NCBI GenBank assembly: GCA_964502465.1 | Contig: CAZCWX010000167.1 | Coordinates: forward strand, 1 to 13,165 | Length of the DNA stretch: 13,165 nucleotides | Origin: CAZCWX01 sp964502465 | GTDB taxonomy: Bacteria > Desulfobacterota > Binatia > Bin18 | Direction: 5' to 3' | Program-made: the position numbers and the translations under genes | Shown here: positions 1 to 5,385 of the stretch, piece after piece | Numbering within the stretch: the first letter of the stretch is position 1 | Layout: each line of letters begins with the position of its first letter | The notes under the pieces: model-generated | What the model was told of the DNA's origin: nothing | Seen by the model: the letters and a program-made list of their open reading frames with translations, nothing else | The model's database searches: none

Positions 1-825
1 AGTGAACATCTCGCGGATCGGGCTAATGCGTTCAACGACAGCATGGGCTTCTCTGGCCTCCGCCATAATCGCCCCCATCAGGAAAGCGCCCAGAGCGACC
101 GAAAACCCCAGGGAAGCGCCAAACACCGCCAGGCCAAACGCCAGCCCCAGCACGGTAACAGTCAGCATTTCATTACGCTGAAAGCTCGCAACAAAAGTCA
201 ACAAGCGCGGGATAAAAAATATCCCGACCAGTAAAGCGGTGACCATGAACATGAAAACCCGTAGGAGCGCCCATCCTACGTCGATAACAGTAATGGTTCC
301 CGCGCTTGCTAAACCGGAAAGCACCACGAGAATGATAATAGCGGCGATGTCCTCAACAATGAGGATGCCGAGGATAATCTGGGCAAACAACTCGCGGAGT
401 TGTTGGGTCTCGATGAGAACCTGAACAATAATTGTTGTGGAGCTGATAGAGAGCAGCGCTCCTAAGAAGAGGCTGTCCATTTGTCGCCAGCCCAGAAGTT
501 GGCCAGCTGTATATCCCAGCCACACCATAAAGAGGATTTCTAAAACCGCAGCAAGAATGGCAACGGCTCCCACTCGGCGCAGTTTTTTGAGGTCGAATTC
601 AAGTCCGAGCGAGAACAGGAGTAAAACAATCCCCAACTCCGCCAGTGTATGAATACTGTGAAGATCAGTCACAAACGAAAAGGGAGGGGTATGAGGACCG
701 ATAAGGACCCCAGCAACTAAATAGCCAAGCACAACTGGCTGTCGCAGCAAATGAAACAGGATCGTCGTGAAAGCGCTCACCGCCATCACGACTGCTAAGT
801 CACGTAAAAAAGTGAGTTCTGCCAT
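1..825 (-). CDS. CPA2-family monovalent cation:proton antiporter (KefB/NapA-like), C-terminus beyond the window
   Basis: Predicted inner-membrane Na+/H+ or K+/H+ exchanger. Reading the minus strand from the ATG at 825 gives 275 uninterrupted codons that run off the left edge, so only the transport domain's N-terminal part is present. The protein is strongly hydrophobic. It shows the family's early motif QPVVLGYLVAGVLIGP (about residues 29-44), then ELGIVLLLFSLGLEFDLKKL (63-82), the serine/threonine-rich SISSTT unwound-helix region (126-131) and an acid pair E158-D159 in VEDIAAI. By eye this pair sits where characterised CPA2 proteins carry DD (NapA) or QD (KefC). Whether a TrkA-N domain follows cannot be seen. 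The upstream Shine-Dalgarno is weak (a GAG-containing stretch just before the ATG). It is divergent from the small plus-strand gene at 1100. The family call is firm; ion specificity is not determined. Confidence 0.9.
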   Translation of the reverse strand, partial: MAELTFLRDLAVVMAVSAFTTILFHLLRQPVVLGYLVAGVLIGPHTPPFSFVTDLHSIHTLAELGIVLLLFSLGLEFDLKKLRRVGAVAILAAVLEILFMVWLGYTAGQLLGWRQMDSLFLGALLSISSTTIIVQVLIETQQLRELFAQIILGILIVEDIAAIIILVVLSGLASAGTITVIDVGWALLRVFMFMVTALLVGIFFIPRLLTFVASFQRNEMLTVTVLGLAFGLAVFGASLGFSVALGAFLMGAIMAEAREAHAVVERISPIREMFT

Positions 826-1099
826 CGTCTCAGGTTGTCTGTGCTCAGGCCCCCGTAGGTGTGCAGAGGGCATTACATACACGAACAGATCCTTACCCTA
901 TTAAAGGCTCTTCTCCTACCGGACAGAGTGTGAACGCCGAGTCTACCCAAGAGCAAATCATTATGCTAGAAGATGGTTGACACGCCAAGAAACCGTGAAT
1001 ACTTTTACACTCTAATCGTCAATAGATACTACAGGTACTAGTTGTTATACTCTAACGGCTTCGAGAAAACAGGGAACAGGAAAGAGCACGGTACCACAT
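826..1099. other. Divergent intergenic region between the CPA2 antiporter and the small secreted protein
   Basis: This 274-base gap separates two divergent genes, so it should hold promoters for both. On the plus strand there is a perfect TTGACA at 977-982 without a convincing -10 at standard spacing (TACTTT at 1000-1005 is poor), and a better-matched pair further downstream that is listed separately. I found no convincing promoter for the minus-strand antiporter and no RNA gene. Confidence 0.5.
1023..1051 (+). promoter_or_regulatory. Putative sigma70-type promoter for the small secreted protein
   Basis: TAGATA at 1023-1028 (4 of 6 to the -35 consensus) and TATACT at 1046-1051 (5 of 6 to the -10 consensus) are separated by 17 bases. 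Transcription would start near 1058, about 40 bases before the ATG at 1100. A purine-rich AGGAAAG lies about 16 bases before that ATG, which is rather distant for a ribosome binding site. This is a motif match by eye only. Confidence 0.35.
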
Positions 1100-1447
1100 A
1101 TGGGCCAGGGCAAGTACATCTCTATTGTTGTTTTTGTTTACCTGGTGTTTTGCCCCCTAGCCGACGGTTTCGGTGAAGCGCTTGGCAGCGAGTTATCCTG
1201 TCAACAGATAAGCGCCATGAAAGAGCAGAAAACCGAAGCTGAACATGCCCCGGTTCCGTCCGACGACACGCACCCCCTCAAGAACATCACGAAGCGGCGC
1301 ACTGATCCAGCAACCCCGCTGCTTGTGACATTCAGTTTTCCCATTCCTGCTCGCGATCAAGTGGTTCGTCTCCCTCACCATTCCTCTACTGAGAACACCT
1401 ACCAGGCTGCCCCACTCTACCAATCTCTCCAGGTCTATCGCTTCTAA
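1100..1447 (+). CDS. Small predicted secreted protein of unknown function (115 aa)
   Basis: I do not recognise this protein. Its first 23 or so residues look like a signal peptide: a Lys near the start, a hydrophobic core ISIVVFVYLVFCPLA, then a small-residue region. The remainder is hydrophilic, Pro/His/Thr-rich, with one Cys in the predicted mature part and no membrane segment, so a periplasmic or extracellular location is inferred. A promoter-like sequence lies upstream and a stable hairpin about 90 bases downstream (1537-1558), which would fit a single-gene transcription unit. Against it: the Shine-Dalgarno is far from the ATG, the protein resembles no family I know, and an overlapping antisense ORF exists. 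It could be a chance ORF. Confidence 0.4.
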   Translation: MGQGKYISIVVFVYLVFCPLADGFGEALGSELSCQQISAMKEQKTEAEHAPVPSDDTHPLKNITKRRTDPATPLLVTFSFPIPARDQVVRLPHHSSTENTYQAAPLYQSLQVYRF

Positions 1448-1536
1448 TCCTCGCAGCCTTATCTCTGCCATAATGTGCTCGTTGTCATCTTATTGAGACG
1501 TGTCGAGCAAGACCCATTGGCTGAAGTAAGAACAGC

Positions 1537-1558
1537 GAGAACAGCTTCGGTTGTTCTC
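1537..1558 (+). terminator. Hairpin with UUCG tetraloop downstream of the small secreted protein; possible terminator
   Basis: GAGAACAGC (1537-1545) pairs with GTTGTTCTC (1550-1558) over 9 positions, with one G-U wobble, across a TTCG loop closed by C-G, an exceptionally stable tetraloop class. The following bases (CTCTTGTCC) are pyrimidine-rich but contain no real T-run, so it is a weak intrinsic terminator at best. It could instead be an mRNA-stability element. Confidence 0.4.
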
Positions 1559-1575
1559 CTCTTGTCCTAGTCCTT

Positions 1576-1603
1576 GTCATCACCTCCATGCTGCGGTGGT
1601 GAC
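1576..1603 (+). other. Second hairpin in the leader of the conserved orphan gene
   Basis: GTCATCACC (1576-1584) pairs with GGTGGTGAC (1595-1603) over 9 positions with one wobble, around a 10-base loop. It lies 17 bases after the UUCG hairpin and about 55 bases before the ATG at 1659. No T-run follows. It may be leader structure; function unknown. Confidence 0.35.
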
Positions 1604-1658
1604 GCCGCTGCCATTATTCTGAAACAGAATCTTTGTTTGGGTATTGGAGGGGATAAAG

Positions 1659-2141
1659 ATGAGAAAAGCAAACCTGAGGTACCAGAGAACGCGGACCAGA
1701 AGGCAGAGTACGACCGTCCAGGGACAATCCCGCCGCCTACCACCGGTCCCGGCGCATTTGGAGAACGCGGCCTTACCAGATTGCACTGTTGTGCCAGAGC
1801 AGTTTTTTTCTGCGCCCAGTCATTCCGTTGCTCACCGGAGCGGAGTCAGACGCCTGTTATTGGCAGTGCTGCAAGATGCGGTTGCCTGTTGGTTTCGTTA
1901 TCGTCATGCGCACAATGCGCGGGGGCAACGGTTGTTTCGTGAAACGCACGCATGGTTCTGGGCAACAGACCAGCACTGGCTGTTCGCATTCGAGCATATC
2001 TGTGAGCAACTGAAACTCGACCCGAATTATATCCGCCGGGGCTTGAGTCGCTGGCAGACGACTCAGACAGATCCACCTCACCCCTTAATCCGCACGGAGG
2101 CGGTGTCAAGCTCTCGCTATCTTTCGCTTGTCCGCTCGTAA
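1659..2141 (+). CDS. Conserved orphan cytoplasmic protein, family of unknown function (160 aa)
   Basis: The ATG at 1659 is chosen because GGAGGGGA (1646-1653) sits at ideal distance; a TTG five codons upstream overlaps that site and is less likely. Residues 1-60 are basic and look disordered. Residues 63-133 form a compact helical core: RRLLLAVLQDAVACW, then RLFRETHAWFW, a WLFAFEHICEQLKLDP stretch, and YIRRGLSRW. I recognise the pattern (LLxAVLxDA, RLFRE, W.F.FE.IC..L.LDP.Y.R.GL.RW) from hypothetical proteins of deltaproteobacterial-type genomes, but know no function for it. The ICEQLKLDPNYIRRGL part resembles a small helix-turn-helix, so DNA binding is possible, by inference only. No signal peptide or membrane segment. 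It sits 38 bases upstream of the lipoprotein gene, possibly cotranscribed. Confidence 0.75.
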   Translation: MRKANLRYQRTRTRRQSTTVQGQSRRLPPVPAHLENAALPDCTVVPEQFFSAPSHSVAHRSGVRRLLLAVLQDAVACWFRYRHAHNARGQRLFRETHAWFWATDQHWLFAFEHICEQLKLDPNYIRRGLSRWQTTQTDPPHPLIRTEAVSSSRYLSLVRS

Positions 2142-2179
2142 GCCAAGGAAACGACTTCAACACAAAGGAGGACAGGACC

Positions 2180-2467
2180 ATGCGAACAGCTCTGCAGATC
2201 GGCACGTGGATTGTGACACCAGCACTGCTGGCAACATTGACCCTGGGCTGCGCCACGCGACAACGCGCCCAGGTCCCAGACACCTGGACAACCGCGGCGC
2301 AACAAGCGAACGCTGCCGCCAGCCGTGCTGAAACCGCGGCAGATCGAGCTGAAGCGGCGGCAACGAAGGTAGAGGCGGCAGTGGCCCGCGTGGAGGCGGC
2401 AGCCGACCGAACGGAAACTGCAGCGGCGCGGGTGGAAGCAATGGTCAGTAGAAGAATGATGAAGTAA
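2180..2467 (+). CDS. Alanine-zipper outer-membrane lipoprotein (Lpp/OprI-like), 95 aa
   Basis: Predicted small lipoprotein tethered to a membrane through a lipidated Cys24. Residues 1-23 are a lipoprotein signal (Arg2, hydrophobic stretch, lipobox LTLGC). The mature protein holds six perfect-length heptads at residues 46-87, each of the form A-A/V-x-R/K-A/V/T-E-A/T. This is an alanine-rich coiled coil like that of Braun's lipoprotein and Pseudomonas OprI, which trimerise. The C-terminus is SRRMMK; a terminal Lys is what Lpp uses for peptidoglycan attachment, so cell-wall linkage is conceivable here. GGAGG at 2167-2171 lies 8 bases before the ATG. It lies between the orphan gene and the zinc-ribbon genes. 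Length is close to the usual 60-95 residues. A structural role in the envelope is inferred from the family. Confidence 0.85.
   Translation: MRTALQIGTWIVTPALLATLTLGCATRQRAQVPDTWTTAAQQANAAASRAETAADRAEAAATKVEAAVARVEAAADRTETAAARVEAMVSRRMMK
2315..2440 (+). repeat. Six in-frame 21-bp degenerate repeats encoding the alanine-zipper heptads
   Basis: Six consecutive 21-base units encode AASRAET, AADRAEA, AATKVEA, AVARVEA, AADRTET and AAARVEA. The units are diverged at DNA level but keep phase exactly, which suggests growth by tandem duplication followed by divergence. Changes of copy number between strains would preserve the reading frame. Confidence 0.75.
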
Positions 2468-2511
2468 CCAGGTGAAAGGGACACGGACGTGAAAATTTCC
2501 GGCAAACGCCT

Positions 2512-2542
2512 CTGGGTCTCTCACTCGCAGCATTGGACCCAG
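2512..2542. repeat. Short inverted repeat between lipoprotein and first zinc-ribbon gene
   Basis: CTGGGTC (2512-2518) and GACCCAG (2536-2542) are perfect 7-base inverted arms around a 17-base loop. No T-run follows, so this is not an obvious terminator. It may be chance. Confidence 0.3.
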
Positions 2543-2583
2543 CAGCCAAAGGAGTTCACGCAACCACAGAAGGAGATCGACCA

Positions 2584-2895
2584 ATGGCAACCGTGTGGGA
2601 CGAGAGAAAAAAAGGGCTCGAAGAAGAGTATTTTCAGCGGAAAGAACGAGAGGCACTAGAGAAACTACGGCAGCAGCTTCCCTCAGAAGAGGCACCGGTT
2701 TCCCATAACGAGATCGCCGCTGTGCCGAGTTGTCCGAAGTGTGGAGAGACGCTGGAAGAGATTCTCTTCCAGGAAATCCAGGTTGAACGCTGTCCTGAGT
2801 GTCAGGGTGTGTGGCTTGATCACGGTGAACTCGAACGGATCACCAATCGAGAAAGCCGGGGTTGGCTCTCGCATTTTTGGCGGGCGAACCGTTGA
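2584..2895 (+). CDS. TFIIB-type zinc-ribbon protein (103 aa)
   Basis: Small protein of the bacterial zf-TFIIB group (COG3809-like). Residues 1-33 form a charged helix or coiled coil (WDERKKGLEEEYFQRKEREA). Residues 50-86 form the zinc ribbon: Cys50-Pro-Lys-Cys53-Gly and Cys70-Pro-Glu-Cys73, followed by the family signature QGVWLDHGELE. The four cysteines should bind one Zn2+. No catalytic residues are evident; nucleic-acid or protein binding is the usual assumption and is unproven. The ATG at 2584 is preferred over a TTG 17 codons upstream because AGGAGA (2571-2576) is well placed and the protein then begins MATVWDERKK, a natural N-terminus. A second, diverged zinc-ribbon protein follows within 100 bases. 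Confidence 0.88.
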   Translation: MATVWDERKKGLEEEYFQRKEREALEKLRQQLPSEEAPVSHNEIAAVPSCPKCGETLEEILFQEIQVERCPECQGVWLDHGELERITNRESRGWLSHFWRANR

Positions 2896-2993
2896 AAGGA
2901 CGACCGGGCGTCGTTGCCGAAGACATCCTGGCTTGGCTGCGACGCCGCCGTCCCCAAACCTCTAACAGGTAGAGAGAGTGGAAGGGGCTATTT

Positions 2994-3323
2994 ATGGGAA
3001 CTACATGGCGGGCAAAAGAACCACAGTCACAAGAAGTCATGCAGCAGTCCTTCAAGGAGACCACTTCACCGCCCTCCGATCACGTGAGCCGCGGCCGAGC
3101 TCTTATCACGTACCTCCAGCACGAGGTTGTCGGATATCCGGAGGACCAAGCACCTTCTTGGAAAGCAGTATCTTCCCCATGCTGCCCGCAGTGCGGAGAC
3201 GCCCTGGAGAAGAGCAGAGTGCAGGGGATCTTCGTCGATCGCTGTCCAGAGTGTCACGGGATATGGCTGAATCCGGAAGCACTGGAGCTCCTTCTATTGG
3301 CCGTACTGGGTGACACTGTATGA
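2994..3323 (+). CDS. Second TFIIB-type zinc-ribbon protein (109 aa)
   Basis: Same zinc-ribbon family as the preceding gene. Cys64-Pro-Gln-Cys67-Gly and Cys84-Pro-Glu-Cys87 are followed by HGIWLNPEALE, matching GVWLDHGELE of its neighbour; an extra Cys63 precedes the first pair. The ribbon sits nearer the C-terminus than in the neighbour, and the N-terminal 60 residues are unrelated, with no coiled coil. GGAAGGGG (about 2980-2987) gives a good ribosome binding site. The pair probably arose by an old duplication, or was recruited together, and is likely cotranscribed. Function is unknown beyond predicted zinc binding. Confidence 0.85.
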   Translation: MGTTWRAKEPQSQEVMQQSFKETTSPPSDHVSRGRALITYLQHEVVGYPEDQAPSWKAVSSPCCPQCGDALEKSRVQGIFVDRCPECHGIWLNPEALELLLLAVLGDTV

Positions 3324-3353
3324 CCGCTCTGGTGAGTACTGGAAGACTATCTT

Positions 3354-3674
3354 ATGGACCTGGGCAAGAATAACTGGGTCAATTCTTGTGGTGCGGGCCT
3401 CTGGCCTGCCCTTCACAATGCAGGCGGGACGCCTGCACCACAATATGAGAACGATCAACTTATTTCTGCTCGGCTCCTATGGATGGACAAAATGGCCTAT
3501 ACTCCTGGCCGTGACATGACAGTCCGTCACCCATTCTGGGGGATGGCCGAAGATGTCAGACAAAACCGGGCAAGCCTCTTCGACGTACAGTCCCGAGGAT
3601 ACTATACCGAGTATCAGTTAGGCTTTCCCGATTCGACCTACACGACAGCGAACCTGTCAGCTCTCGGGAAGTGA
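3354..3674 (+). CDS. Doubtful ORF (106 aa) overlapping a repeat hairpin; only its distal half might be coding
   Basis: The open frame starts at ATG 3354 with a weak upstream GGAAGA. Residues 12-30 (GAGLWPALHNAGGTPAPQ) are simply the translation of the inverted-repeat element, a signature commonly produced by such intergenic hairpins, so the N-terminal part is not credible as protein. The distal half, from Met44 (3483), Met47 (3492) or Met55 (3516), reads as ordinary soluble protein (HPFWGMAEDVRQNRASLFDV and onward), but none of these starts has a convincing ribosome binding site. It could be a small gene whose start was displaced by repeat insertion, or noise. Confidence 0.25.
   Translation: MDLGKNNWVNSCGAGLWPALHNAGGTPAPQYENDQLISARLLWMDKMAYTPGRDMTVRHPFWGMAEDVRQNRASLFDVQSRGYYTEYQLGFPDSTYTTANLSALGK
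3386..3443. repeat. Intergenic mobile hairpin (REP/MITE-like), 24-bp arms
   Basis: The left arm (3386-3409, beginning TTGTGGTGCGGGC) and right arm (3420-3443, ending GCCTGCACCACAA) are inverted repeats matching at 20 of 24 positions. Two of the four mismatches are G-T wobbles, so 22 of 24 positions can pair in RNA. The loop is 10 bases. This pattern is typical of dispersed GTGCGGGC/GCCTGCACCAC hairpins found in many bacterial genomes. It has no coding capacity of its own; mobilisation in trans is inferred. Confidence 0.7.
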
Positions 3675-3685
3675 CAAAGTGACAA

Positions 3686-3711
3686 GAGGGTAGCCCTGCG
3701 TGGCTACTCTC
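3686..3711 (+). terminator. Hairpin upstream of the cupredoxin gene; weak terminator candidate
   Basis: GAGGGTAGCC (3686-3695) pairs with GGCTACTCTC (3702-3711) over 10 positions with one G-T wobble and a 6-base loop. A run of six T follows at 3721-3726, but 9 purine-rich bases separate stem and T-run, so it departs from a classical intrinsic terminator. It lies 45 bases before the cupredoxin start and may end upstream transcripts or structure the leader. Confidence 0.4.
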
Positions 3712-3755
3712 GGGAGAGGATTTTTTGTGATGTTCATGGAGGAGGCACAGTAAAT

Positions 3756-4478
3756 ATGCGTTATCTCAACCTGTTACATACCATAGTTGTGGGAGTCGGT
3801 TTGCAGGTCCTGCTCTTCTCGCCAACCTGGGGGTACGAAGAGATCGAAGTAAAAGATGGGGGAACGATTGCTGGCACTGTCTTGTTTTCCGGAGATCCGC
3901 CGGTGCCAGCGAAAATTGAAGTGACGAAAGATGTAGAGGTGTGTGGGCAAACCGAAAAGGTTGAAGAGGCTCTCCTGGTAGGGCCCAATAAAGGGGTCAA
4001 AAATGTGGTGGTGTCGATTAACGATATCCAAAAAGGCAAGAAAAAGGGAGAGGGAGGAGTCCTGGATCAAAAAGAATGTATCTATACCCCCCGAGTGGTG
4101 CTCTCGCCAGTCGCTACGGAACTGACGATCTTGAACAGCGACGGCATTCTCCACAACGTACACACACATAGCACCAAGAATCCCCCATTTAACCGAGCCC
4201 AGCCCAAATTTAGAAAGGAAATGAAAGAGACATTTGCCCATCCAGAAACGTTCAAGGTCACGTGTGACGCTCATGGATGGATGAGCGGGTGGTTGGTGAT
4301 AAAAGCCCATCCGTATTATGCGATGACAGACGAAACCGGCACGTTCCACATGACGGAGGTTCCGCCCGGCGATTACGAACTAAAATTCTGGCACGAGACG
4401 CTGGGCGAACTCACCCAACCTGTTTCCGTCAAAGCCAACGAAGAAGCCAAGGTGTCAGTGGAAATGGCCAGGGAATAA
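3756..4478 (+). CDS. Exported cupredoxin-like copper protein with C-terminal carboxypeptidase-regulatory-like segment (240 aa)
   Basis: Predicted periplasmic protein. Residues 1-26 are a signal peptide ending TWG. A beta-rich region follows (GGTIAGTVLFSGDPP). A cupredoxin-like core runs from about residue 110 to 185: NSDGILHNVHTH supplies candidate His133/His136, and CDAHGWMSGW supplies Cys170, His173 and Met176. Together these are the ligand set of a type 1 copper site, in a shortened Cys-x2-His-x2-Met arrangement. Cys63 and Cys108 could form a disulfide. Residues 187-238 (TDETGTFHMTEVPPGDYELK, then FWHETLG) match the carboxypeptidase-regulatory-like fold. The overall family is widespread in environmental genomes, usually as hypothetical or plastocyanin-like; electron transfer is inferred. 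GGAGGAGG at 3738-3745 supports the ATG. It is convergent with the mnh operon. Confidence 0.85.
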   Translation: MRYLNLLHTIVVGVGLQVLLFSPTWGYEEIEVKDGGTIAGTVLFSGDPPVPAKIEVTKDVEVCGQTEKVEEALLVGPNKGVKNVVVSINDIQKGKKKGEGGVLDQKECIYTPRVVLSPVATELTILNSDGILHNVHTHSTKNPPFNRAQPKFRKEMKETFAHPETFKVTCDAHGWMSGWLVIKAHPYYAMTDETGTFHMTEVPPGDYELKFWHETLGELTQPVSVKANEEAKVSVEMARE

Positions 4479-4720
4479 ATTTCAGCAGTCAGACTCGCTT
4501 GCTCACCCGCACTTTCGGAACCGCACGATCGCTGGAAGAGCTGTCCCTATGCTATGTGGGCAGGCGGATCGAGAAGGAAGGAATAGAAGAAACCGTGCTT
4601 TGATATCAGAGGTGGAAAGCTCTTGGACCATGCATCTCTTCTCAAATGTGATGAGAACGTCGCCACCACGAAAGCCTCCTGGTTGTCCTGTCGGCCCCAA
4701 ACGGGCAAGAACACGCAGCA
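4479..4720. other. Convergent intergenic region between the cupredoxin gene and mnhG
   Basis: Two transcription units meet here, so terminators for both are expected, but I see no hairpin followed by a T-run in either direction. Short open frames occur on both strands without ribosome binding sites or recognisable products. Termination may be Rho-dependent. Confidence 0.4.
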
Positions 4721-5116
4721 CTAGGGGGAAGATTTCCGGTCGGTGGCTTGCCTGAGCGGGCCTGGAGAACTGGCGAGCGCATGCGTATCCTCATCATAGC
4801 GCCCACGCAACTCATCGCATACTGTTTTATCCCACAGGGGCACACCGGCAATATAGGCGGCACGGCCGAGGATATGGGCGGCGACCGGTGCCGTTAACAA
4901 CAGGAAGAAAATGGCTGACAAGGCTCGACTGGCAACCCCAAGGTCATTGAAGTACACGGCTGTGGCGAGCAGAACAGAAGCGACACCCAAAGTCGCCGCC
5001 TTCGAGGTCGCAGACATACGCAGAAAGAGATCTGGCATGCGCACGATGCCGACCGCCGCTACCAACATAAAGAATGCACCAACGACAATCAGGATCCCAC
5101 AGATGACGGTTTGCAC
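4721..5116 (-). CDS. mnhG: Mrp/Mnh Na+/H+ antiporter subunit G
   Basis: Small membrane subunit of the multisubunit Na+/H+ antiporter; required for complex assembly in studied systems. 131 residues with three predicted membrane helices. Family marks are VGIVRMPDLFLRMSATSKAA (Arg26, Pro28, Asp29, Arg33) and LTAPVAAHILGRAAY. The start is GTG at 5116; AAGGAGAG on the minus strand (about 5124-5132) lies inside the end of mnhF at normal spacing. The hydrophilic tail (about residues 95-131) is somewhat longer than usual. It is the last recognisable gene of the operon, starting 2 bases after mnhF stops. Its TAG stop overlaps a GTG codon of a 72-codon open frame that I do not accept as a gene. Confidence 0.92.
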   Translation of the reverse strand: MQTVICGILIVVGAFFMLVAAVGIVRMPDLFLRMSATSKAATLGVASVLLATAVYFNDLGVASRALSAIFFLLLTAPVAAHILGRAAYIAGVPLWDKTVCDELRGRYDEDTHALASSPGPLRQATDRKSSP

Positions 5117-5118
5117 TA

Positions 5119-5385
5119 TCAGGCTCTCCTTTCCAGATAATAGGCAAATGCGACTGTGCCCAGGAATGAAATCAACGCCAGGACAATTGCGACATCCAGG
5201 AATACAGGTTGGTCGGTCGCGATGGCGTAGACAGCGATCACTCCTATACCCAGGGTGGCGATCAAATCGAGCGCCACTACACGATCAGGCAGACTGGGCC
5301 CACGCAGGAAACGCACGAAGGCGAGCACAATAGCCACACTCAGCAGCGGGATGATCCAGGTCAATATGAGGTCTGCCAGACTCAT
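5119..5385 (-). CDS. mnhF: Mrp/Mnh Na+/H+ antiporter subunit F
   Basis: Small hydrophobic subunit, 88 residues, three predicted membrane helices. The family core is visible as RFLRGPSLPDRVVALDLIATL, then QPVFLDVAIVLALISFLGTVAFAYYLER. The ATG (5383-5385) overlaps the mnhE stop by 4 bases (ATGA), and minus-strand GGGAGG within mnhE provides a Shine-Dalgarno. In Bacillus, MrpF has been linked to Na+/cholate efflux and to complex assembly; here it is taken as a structural subunit of the antiporter. Confidence 0.93.
   Translation of the reverse strand: MSLADLILTWIIPLLSVAIVLAFVRFLRGPSLPDRVVALDLIATLGIGVIAVYAIATDQPVFLDVAIVLALISFLGTVAFAYYLERRA

Larger units (their letters stand above)
3324..3755. other. 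Gene-poor stretch with a mobile hairpin and a doubtful ORF
   Basis: Between the second zinc-ribbon gene and the cupredoxin gene lie a 58-base hairpin repeat (3386-3443), an open frame of 106 codons that runs through it, and a second hairpin (3686-3711) followed by T6. I see no RNA gene here. Confidence 0.5.

Noticed and set aside
1574..1942. 122-codon plus-strand frame with a Cys-rich start (MSSPPCCGG)
   Set aside because: It overlaps the orphan gene at 1659 in a different frame, lacks a ribosome binding site, and starts inside a hairpin.
1846..2695. Long minus-strand frames (219 and 192 codons) opposite the orphan and lipoprotein genes
   Set aside because: They are antisense to well-supported genes with good ribosome binding sites; the Ala/Ser/Arg-rich sequence mirrors the alanine-zipper repeats.
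3774..4349. 191-codon minus-strand frame opposite the cupredoxin gene
   Set aside because: It is fully contained within a gene with signal peptide and copper ligands and shows no family features of its own.
4503..4721. 72-codon minus-strand frame whose GTG overlaps the mnhG stop (TAGTG), a possible eighth antiporter gene
   Set aside because: No Shine-Dalgarno, no membrane segment, Arg/Gly/Pro-rich composition and no resemblance to any antiporter-associated protein.
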